Source: Clostridia bacterium
Lineage (GTDB): Bacteria > Bacillota > Clostridia > Oscillospirales > CAG-272
Direction of reading: 5' to 3'
Length of the DNA: 18,391 nt
NCBI GenBank assembly: GCA_017416885.1
Contig: JAFQAM010000069.1
Span: forward strand, 1-18,391
A program made the translations under genes and the position numbers. Below are positions 13,327 through 18,391 of this stretch, piece by piece (position 1 is the stretch's first letter; every line of letters begins with the position of its first letter). The notes beneath the pieces were generated by a model that was given only the letters and a program-made list of their open reading frames with translations, had not been told where the DNA came from and made no database searches.

Positions 13327-13357
13327 TGTAACCTTTGCGCTTTATTTCCTGTCTATT
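13327..13357 (+). promoter_or_regulatory. ECF-type promoter upstream of the ECF sigma gene
   Basis: TGTAACC at 13327-13333 (AAC core typical of ECF -35 elements) and GTCTATT at 13351-13357 (GTC core of ECF -10 elements), separated by 17 nt. There is no TTGACA/TATAAT-type promoter in the gap. This arrangement suggests that the sigma factor transcribes its own operon. Confidence 0.6.
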
Positions 13358-13398
13358 AGGGTGAAGTGCTTCAATGCTTTCAAAAAGGGGGTAGATTT

Positions 13399-13959
13399 AT
13401 GGACGATAATAAAATCGTTGAAATGTATCTGAATAGAGACGAAAACGCTTTAAAAGAGACTAAGAGTAAATATGAAAAATATTGCTCTTACATTGCTAAC
13501 AACATTTTAGGCTCAAGGCCTGATACGGAAGAATGTGTAAATGATGCTTATTTGGCTACATGGAATTCTATTCCCCCAAATGAGCCAAAAAGCTTGCGCG
13601 CTTATATTGGCAAGATTGTCAGAAATATTGCCTTGAACAGATATAATTCAAGCAAGGCGAAAAAGCGAAATGACTGTGTTGAGATTGTGCTTGATGAGTT
13701 AAATGAGGCTATTCCCGATATAAGCACAGACGGCCGAAGCTTAGCTGATGAGCTTACGCTGAAATATGCTTTGAATAGCTTTGTTGGCTCGTTAAAGCAG
13801 GAAACAAGACAAATTTTTGTGAGGCGGTATTGGTATTTAAGCTCCATAAAGGAAATTGCCTTTGATTATGGGCTAAGCGAAAGCAAGGTAAAGGTTACGC
13901 TTTTAAGAACTCGTGAAATGCTACGAGAGTTTTTGAGAAAGGAAGGAATTGTAATATGA
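13399..13959 (+). CDS. ECF-type sigma-70 family RNA polymerase sigma factor
   Basis: 186 residues. Region 2 spans about 10-85, with SRPDTEECVNDAYLATWNSIP for core and -10 binding and LRAYIGKIVRNIALNRY as the melting/-10 recognition helix. A variable linker follows (about 90-125). Region 4 spans about 130-182, ending in the helix-turn-helix SSIKEIAFDYGLSESKVKVTLLRTREML that reads the -35. There is no region 1 or 3, which is diagnostic of ECF factors. The start at 13399 is set by GGGGGTAG; the in-frame ATG at 13366 has no site and lies close to the predicted mRNA start. The stop overlaps the next gene by 4 nt (ATGA), the usual coupling of an ECF factor to its anti-sigma partner. Confidence 0.93.
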   Translation: MDDNKIVEMYLNRDENALKETKSKYEKYCSYIANNILGSRPDTEECVNDAYLATWNSIPPNEPKSLRAYIGKIVRNIALNRYNSSKAKKRNDCVEIVLDELNEAIPDISTDGRSLADELTLKYALNSFVGSLKQETRQIFVRRYWYLSSIKEIAFDYGLSESKVKVTLLRTREMLREFLRKEGIVI

Positions 13960-15932
13960 AAAATGAACGCTTATTAAGTGATATGAGCTTGCTTGATGAA
14001 AAATATGTTGATGAAGCAAGTCCTAAGGGAAAAAGAAAAAAGAAAATTAATTGGATAAAATTCGGCGCTTTGGCTGCTTGCATTTGTATAATGGTGACGG
14101 CTGTAAATTTATTCTTGTTTACTCCGTTTAAAACAAAGGTGCCAGATGTTTCAGAGTATGAAAACAGCGAATACTTCCCTATTATTGAAAAGATAAACGC
14201 ATTAAGTGCAGTTAAGCCGAAATATAAGAATAATTTTGATAAAATTTTCAGTTCTTTATCAGCAGTTGGCGGTGTGTTTGATAATAATGTTGATATGGAT
14301 ATTAACGGCAGCTTTGATAAAAATGAGGATTTAGACAGTGATATGATGGCATCGAGTTCACCATCGCCTGAAGGTGGTACTAACGGTGATAGCGGTAGTG
14401 GAAAATATGAGGAAACAACCGACAATCAGGTTGAGGGCGTTATCGAGGGCGATATTATTAAAAGAAGCGATAAGTATATTTACTATTTATCAGCCGAATA
14501 TTTAAGAGTTTACTCCATTGAGGGCGCGGACTCAAAATTGGTTGGTGAGTTGGAAATGTCACCCATCAAGTATATTAACTCATACGGCAAGTTAGAGGAT
14601 ACAGGTATCAATATATACAACTGTGAAATGTACTTATCACAGGATTGCAAAACTGTAAATGTTGTAGGAATGAATTGGAACAAAGAATCTAATGTGAATA
14701 AAACAATGATTGTTTCATTTGATGTAAGTGACGCAAGTAGCATTGCATTGAAAAATTATGCTTTCATTGAGGGCAACTACAAGACCTCAAGAGTGGTTGA
14801 CGGTAAATTACTTGTTGTTACAAGTAAATATTACAATGATGTAGATTATTCAAATCCCGAAACATTTGTTCCCGGTGTAAATTATGATAACGGTACAAAA
14901 AGCGAGCTTATTCCTATGGAAAATATCGTTTGTCCCGATAAAATTACAAGCAAGAATTATACAGTAGTCAGCTTGCTTGATGAAAGCACTCTTGATCTGA
15001 ACGGCTGCGCAGGCTTTCTTTCATATTCAAATGAGGTTTATGTGACTAACAATGCCATTTACGCTACAAGCGGTTCCAGCGAGGATATCAGCGATACTGT
15101 GTCAGTAAAAAGCAAATCTGTGACTAAAATAGCTTGCATTTCATACGGTGATGCCTTTGATGTAAAGGGAGCAATTACAGTTGACGGATATATTAAGGAC
15201 AGATACAGTCTTGATGAATACAAGGAAATTTTAAGAGTTGTTACTACTACTGAATCCTTTACTAAAAAATATTATAGCTTTGCAGGAAATGAAACTGTTG
15301 TGTTAGATACTAATAACGGCACAAGCGCAAGTTTGTACTGTATTGACTTATCTAAATGGGAAGTGGTTGCTTCCGTTGAAAATTTTGCACCGAAGGGTGA
15401 AACTGTTCGTTCCGTAAGATTTGACAAGGATTATGCGTATGTTTGTACTGCGGTACAGTTAACTGACCCTGTGTTTTACTTTGATTTAAGCGATTTAGAA
15501 AATATCACTTATAAAGAAACAGGAAACATTGAGGGCTTCTCTACCTCGCTTATCAATCTTGGTAACGGATATTTGCTTGGTATTGGCAGAGGGGATAGTT
15601 GGTCAAGTATTAAGGTTGAGGTTTACCGTGAAAATGAGAGCAAGGTTGAGTCTGTATGCTCATATGAAATTAAAAACGGAAGCTATTCTCAAAATTACAA
15701 GTCATATTATATAAACAGAGATACGGGAATGTTTGGATTTGGATACTATGATTACGATAAGTATTACGGTGCAGGAAGAAATAATTATGTATTATTGTTA
15801 TTTGCTAACGGCGAGCTTTTAGAGTTAGTAAATACACCGATTAACGGTCAGCCTGAAAATATGCGTTCAGTTTATATTGACGGATATTTATATATATTGG
15901 CTGAAAATGATTTTAAGGTGGTAAAAATATAA
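13956..15932 (+). CDS. Membrane-anchored beta-propeller protein, probable anti-sigma partner
   Basis: 658 residues. The cytoplasmic N-terminus (1-~35, LLSDMSLLDEKYVDEASPKGK) has the short LL..M..LDEKYV-EA pattern seen in Clostridial proteins encoded behind ECF sigma factors. One transmembrane helix follows (about 36-56, IKFGALAACICIMVTAVNLFLF), then an extracellular linker rich in Asp, Ser and Gly. From about residue 150 to the end lies a Beta_propel-type domain (PF09826-like), which opens with DNQVEGVIEGDIIKRSDKYIYYLS. The canonical opening is VEGVDEADIVKTDG, so the first Asp is changed. Translational coupling to the sigma gene implies a transmembrane sensor that holds the sigma factor and perceives an outside cue through the propeller. 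The anti-sigma role is inferred from gene order and N-terminal shape; no direct sigma-binding motif can be proved. Confidence 0.88.
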   Translation: MKNERLLSDMSLLDEKYVDEASPKGKRKKKINWIKFGALAACICIMVTAVNLFLFTPFKTKVPDVSEYENSEYFPIIEKINALSAVKPKYKNNFDKIFSSLSAVGGVFDNNVDMDINGSFDKNEDLDSDMMASSSPSPEGGTNGDSGSGKYEETTDNQVEGVIEGDIIKRSDKYIYYLSAEYLRVYSIEGADSKLVGELEMSPIKYINSYGKLEDTGINIYNCEMYLSQDCKTVNVVGMNWNKESNVNKTMIVSFDVSDASSIALKNYAFIEGNYKTSRVVDGKLLVVTSKYYNDVDYSNPETFVPGVNYDNGTKSELIPMENIVCPDKITSKNYTVVSLLDESTLDLNGCAGFLSYSNEVYVTNNAIYATSGSSEDISDTVSVKSKSVTKIACISYGDAFDVKGAITVDGYIKDRYSLDEYKEILRVVTTTESFTKKYYSFAGNETVVLDTNNGTSASLYCIDLSKWEVVASVENFAPKGETVRSVRFDKDYAYVCTAVQLTDPVFYFDLSDLENITYKETGNIEGFSTSLINLGNGYLLGIGRGDSWSSIKVEVYRENESKVESVCSYEIKNGSYSQNYKSYYINRDTGMFGFGYYDYDKYYGAGRNNYVLLLFANGELLELVNTPINGQPENMRSVYIDGYLYILAENDFKVVKI

Positions 15933-15947
15933 AATTGAGGTGATACT

Positions 15948-16991
15948 GTGAAAAGACTTATTATACTTTTAATTTCAGCATTTTGTATATGTGTCTTTTT
16001 AGTAAGCTGTAATCAAATAAAGATAAGTGATAGCTTCTATTCAGAGTATGACGGTATTTATATGACTATTGAGTCTATCGGATATTATGACGGCTACAAG
16101 AAAATCAATGTTGTTTATCATAATGACACGGATTATGAGGTTTATTTTGATTCGGAATGCGATATAAAGTATAGCAATGGCGGAGAATGGGAAAGTGTAA
16201 AAACTGCAACCGATCTTCTTGATTCTATGCTATATCCTATTAAACCCCATAGCACTTATGAAACGAGTTTTAGCTCCGAGCATTATAATTTATCTAAAAA
16301 AGGGCTTTATCGCTTATACTCATATCTTGTTATAAGAGAAAATGAAAGTCAGCACTTCTCTAATTATGTTGAATTTGAGGTAACTTCTGTTAAATCTTAC
16401 AAGGTAACAATGAAGGATGAGGATTGGCTTTTTGAGGATTTAAAGGATAGATATTACGAGGGTGAAAAGGTAACCGTAAAAATAGGAACGGTAACTGATA
16501 CGGGTTATTTACTTTTGGCGAATGGAAAGAATGTCAAGGAAGTAATACCTAACAGTGACGGAAGCTATGATTATTGGGAATTTGAATTTACTATGCCAAA
16601 AGAGGATGTTCTTTTAGAGTTTAAAACCTATGATGGATTTTTACGGTATCCTAACGAGGGCAAGCTTATTGAAGCTTATATTTTAGCAAATCCCGATATT
16701 GAAGGCGCGTGGATAGACCGCTACTACGGTGAATATGAAAGCGGCGCGATTGTGGCTATTATACAATCGAGAAATGATGCTGATCAAGTGATAACAATTG
16801 AAAACATACAAGACCTTAGCTTCATTTATCCTACTGATAACACTATTATTTCTGTTTTATATGGCTCATCCTTTTACAGCGTAACAGATGCTTATAACAA
16901 CGGATATTTAAGTAATGATGATTTAGTGGATATTTATCAAAAGCATATATCATTTTTTGATTATTTATATAAAAGCATTTCAATAGATTAA
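15948..16991 (+). CDS. Lipoprotein with Ig-like domain, third gene of the ECF operon
   Basis: 347 residues, GTG start with GAGGTGAT (15936-15943) upstream, 15 nt after the beta-propeller stop. The signal peptide ends in a lipobox-like FLVSC with Cys21. Residues ~30-150 resemble a bacterial Ig-like domain, with INVVYHNDTDYEVYF, YPIKPHSTYETSF and LSKKGLYRLYSYLV (a pattern of basic strand, 'I-P-H-S' turn and 'L-KGLYRL'). Residues ~155-225 resemble a divergent InlB B-repeat (YYEGEKVTVKIG ... FEFTMPKEDVLLEF). The final ~120 residues, including IEGAWIDRYYGEYESGAIVAII, were not recognised. It would sit on the outer face of the membrane, close to the propeller domain, and may be a co-sensor or an output of the regulon. 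The terminator hairpin includes its stop codon. Confidence 0.82.
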   Translation: MKRLIILLISAFCICVFLVSCNQIKISDSFYSEYDGIYMTIESIGYYDGYKKINVVYHNDTDYEVYFDSECDIKYSNGGEWESVKTATDLLDSMLYPIKPHSTYETSFSSEHYNLSKKGLYRLYSYLVIRENESQHFSNYVEFEVTSVKSYKVTMKDEDWLFEDLKDRYYEGEKVTVKIGTVTDTGYLLLANGKNVKEVIPNSDGSYDYWEFEFTMPKEDVLLEFKTYDGFLRYPNEGKLIEAYILANPDIEGAWIDRYYGEYESGAIVAIIQSRNDADQVITIENIQDLSFIYPTDNTIISVLYGSSFYSVTDAYNNGYLSNDDLVDIYQKHISFFDYLYKSISID

Positions 16992-17026
16992 ATTAAAAAC
17001 ACACCTTCGGGTGTGTTTTTAATTTA
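16989..17026 (+). terminator. UUCG-loop terminator of the ECF operon
   Basis: 17-bp perfect stem (16989-17005 with 17010-17026) closed by a C(TTCG)G tetraloop, with the U-run in the distal arm. It includes the TAA stop of the lipoprotein (16989-16991). Confidence 0.88.
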
Positions 17027-17055
17027 GTTGGGCATATTAAGGTTGAGGTGATTTT

Positions 17056-17973
17056 ATGTGTACTGCAATTTTTGATGACGGTCTTTTTGGTAGGACCTTG
17101 GATTTAGAGTGCAGCTTGGGGGAAAATGTGGTAATTACGCCGAGGGGATACAAATTTAATTATTTATATGAAAAGGATGAGAGGGACAATGCGATTATAG
17201 GGATTGCGCATACCGAAAACGGTGTGCCGTTATATTATGATGGAATGAATGAAAACGGGCTTTGTATGGCGGGGCTTAATTTTCCAAAATATGCGGTTTA
17301 TCAGCCACATTGTGAGGGGAAAATCAATATTGCGTCCTTTGAGGTTATACCTTATATTTTACGGAATTGCGATAATTTAAATGAGGCTATTGAGCTTTTA
17401 AGAGAGATAAATATTACAAATGATAGCTTTTCGCCTAAGCTAAAAGCAACGCCGCTGCATTGGATGATTGCTGACAAAAATGGTGCGATTGCGGTTGAGG
17501 CGGTTGAAGGATTTTTGAAAATTTACAAAAATGATTTTGGCGTAATGACGAACAGTCCCGATTTTAGCTATCACAGAATTAATGCTTCAAATTATATGAT
17601 GCTTGACAGTAAAGCGCCTACAAATACGCTTTGTCCCAATATTCAATTAGAAAATTATTCAAGGGGGCTTGGTGCTTTTGGCTTGCCCGGGGATTTTTCC
17701 TCTGCTTCAAGATTTATAAGGGCAATTTATGCAAAAAGCCACACCTGTGTGGATGAAAATAGGATTAACAGGTATTTTCATATAATGGATACTGTGTCGG
17801 TGCCCAAGGGATGTATTGTTACGGACACAGGGGACAAGGTTTATACTGTTTATACCTCGTGTATGGATATGAGTAGGTGTGATTTTTATTATTGCACTTA
17901 TGAGGATAGGCAGGTGAAGAGAGTGGGGATGTATGATTTTGATATTAGTGGAGAAAGGCTATTGATAATTTAA
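17056..17973 (+). CDS. bsh: Choloylglycine hydrolase family protein, bile-salt-hydrolase type
   Basis: 305 residues of the N-terminal-nucleophile (Ntn) fold, linear amide C-N hydrolase. The active-site residues of bile salt hydrolases are all present: Cys2 (exposed when Met1 is removed), R13, D16, N75 (GLNFP), N166 (TNSP) and R219 (SASRF). Asn at 75 favours bile salt hydrolase over penicillin V acylase, which has Tyr there. GLPGDFSSASRFIRA, LHWMIAD and YTSCM match Clostridium enzymes such as CBAH-1, recalled from memory. The first loop is five residues shorter than in CBAH-1 (R13 against R18), and the protein is ~25 residues shorter overall. There is no signal peptide, so it acts in the cytoplasm on imported conjugated bile acids. 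GAGGTGAT sits before the ATG. No clear promoter was found, so it may rely on read-through from the operon before it. Confidence 0.92.
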   Translation: MCTAIFDDGLFGRTLDLECSLGENVVITPRGYKFNYLYEKDERDNAIIGIAHTENGVPLYYDGMNENGLCMAGLNFPKYAVYQPHCEGKINIASFEVIPYILRNCDNLNEAIELLREINITNDSFSPKLKATPLHWMIADKNGAIAVEAVEGFLKIYKNDFGVMTNSPDFSYHRINASNYMMLDSKAPTNTLCPNIQLENYSRGLGAFGLPGDFSSASRFIRAIYAKSHTCVDENRINRYFHIMDTVSVPKGCIVTDTGDKVYTVYTSCMDMSRCDFYYCTYEDRQVKRVGMYDFDISGERLLII

Positions 17974-18085
17974 GCGAAATTACTAAACTTCGTTTAGCAG
18001 CGAAATTATTGCTACGCAATAGCAAAATTATTAATTGCTTCACAATCAGTAGCTAAATTAAATTTGCTATCGCAAATTTAGCTAA
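17974..18085. repeat. Cluster of short palindromes in the intergenic region
   Basis: Three hairpin-forming units lie in about 110 nt. The first is CTAAAC-TTC-GTTTAG (17983-17997). The second is TTGCTA-CGCAA-TAGCAA (18009-18025). The third is AAATTTGC-TATC-GCAAATTT (18060-18079), which competes with a 10-bp outer helix TAGCTAAATT / AATTTAGCTA (18050-18059 / 18075-18084). GCGAAATTA is repeated at 17974-17982 and 18000-18008. No open reading frame or U-tract is evident. It may be a REP- or MITE-like intergenic repeat. Confidence 0.6.
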
Positions 18086-18091
18086 GACCGT

Positions 18092-18126
18092 AAAAAAACA
18101 CCTTCCTGTGTGGAAGGTGTTAATTT
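18092..18126 (-). terminator. Terminator of the SDR gene (possibly bidirectional)
   Basis: 10-bp stem AACACCTTCC (18097-18106) / GGAAGGTGTT (18112-18121). On the minus strand a run of seven U follows (complement of 18092-18098), 5 nt after the SDR stop. The plus-strand tail TTAATTTTTA is also U-rich. Confidence 0.85.
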
Positions 18127-18391
18127 TTATGGTCGCAAGCCCATGCCGCCCTCGAGGGTGATGGTTTCGCCGTTCATAAATTTGAAGTCGGGGGATGCAA
18201 GCTGTACGCAGGCTCTACCGATTTCTGTTTCGGGGTCTCCGTAGTGTCCTGCCGGTGGCATTTTAACATTTGCTTTGAATGCTTCGGGATATGCTTTTTC
18301 AAAGTTTTCAAGCTGAGCTGTCCACGCAAGTGGGCATACGATATTTGTATTGATGCCGTCCTTTGCCCATTCTGTTGCAGCTACACGGGAC
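18127..18391 (-). CDS. SDR-family oxidoreductase, C-terminal part
   Basis: The last 87 residues of a gene that continues beyond the window, read from 18390 down to the TAA at 18127-18129. The frame gives SRVAATEWAKDGINTNIVCP, which matches the SDR pattern after the catalytic YxxxK (R-x-x-A-x-E-W-x-x-x-G-I-x-V-N-x-I-x-P). It ends in GDPETEIGRACVQLASPDFKFMNGETITLEGGMG, the classic C-terminal block with the NGETI-x-x-x-GG signature. The cofactor motif and catalytic Tyr/Lys lie outside the window. Classical SDRs of this kind reduce or oxidise sugars, polyols, ketoacids or steroids; the substrate cannot be told. It is placed tail to tail with the bile salt hydrolase gene. A role in bile acid hydroxysteroid oxidation is possible from location only. 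Confidence 0.9.
   Translation of the reverse strand, partial: SRVAATEWAKDGINTNIVCPLAWTAQLENFEKAYPEAFKANVKMPPAGHYGDPETEIGRACVQLASPDFKFMNGETITLEGGMGLRP

Noticed and set aside
13895..14425. 176-residue minus-strand frame
   Set aside because: Antisense shadow of the sigma / beta-propeller junction, with low-complexity Ser/Leu/Phe composition.

Overview
The window looks like chromosome from a low-GC anaerobic Firmicute, most likely a gut member of Clostridia (Oscillospiraceae-like). The reasons are A+T-rich intergenic DNA, strong AGGAGG- or GAGGTGAT-type ribosome binding sites, TTGAnA-17-TATAAT promoters, rubrerythrin (an anaerobe's peroxide defence), a bile-salt-hydrolase-type enzyme, and an ECF sigma factor paired with a beta-propeller anti-sigma-like protein. 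The taxonomic call is an inference. No tRNA, rRNA, insertion sequence or CRISPR array was seen.

Layout. 1-2617: the 3' end of a CUT1-type sugar ABC transporter ATPase, a Gfo/Idh/MocA oxidoreductase with its own extended -10 promoter and a 5'-end palindrome, then a convergent lipoprotein of unknown function. 2740-5706 (minus strand): a secreted protein with three discoidin-like domains and ribF. Between those two genes, on the plus strand, lies a compact hairpin RNA candidate with its own -10 box and a strong U-tract (about 4709-4775). 5847-8515: a metallo-beta-lactamase-fold protein with a degenerate metal site and a 24-bp in-frame tandem repeat tail, convergent with an MFS transporter. 8516-10146: a divergent promoter region whose two -35 boxes form one palindrome, followed by an anchored alpha/beta hydrolase and rubrerythrin. 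10257-12005: an MsbA-type ABC exporter.

12011-17973 holds the most regulatory content. A GIY-YIG protein and a YcxB-like membrane protein form a minus-strand pair coupled by ATGA. Divergent from them is an ECF sigma operon: sigma factor, membrane-anchored beta-propeller protein (start overlaps the sigma stop by 4 nt) and a lipoprotein. An ECF-type promoter (TGTAACC / GTCTATT) upstream of the sigma gene suggests autoregulation. The operon ends in a UUCG-loop terminator that includes the last stop codon. A choloylglycine hydrolase (bile salt hydrolase type) follows.

17974-18391: a cluster of short palindromes, a terminator, and the C-terminal 87 residues of an SDR-family dehydrogenase on the minus strand.

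Several gene starts were moved inward from the longest reading frame because a ribosome binding site or promoter rules out the upstream codon. This applies to 8646, 9610, 10257, 13245 (minus) and 13399.
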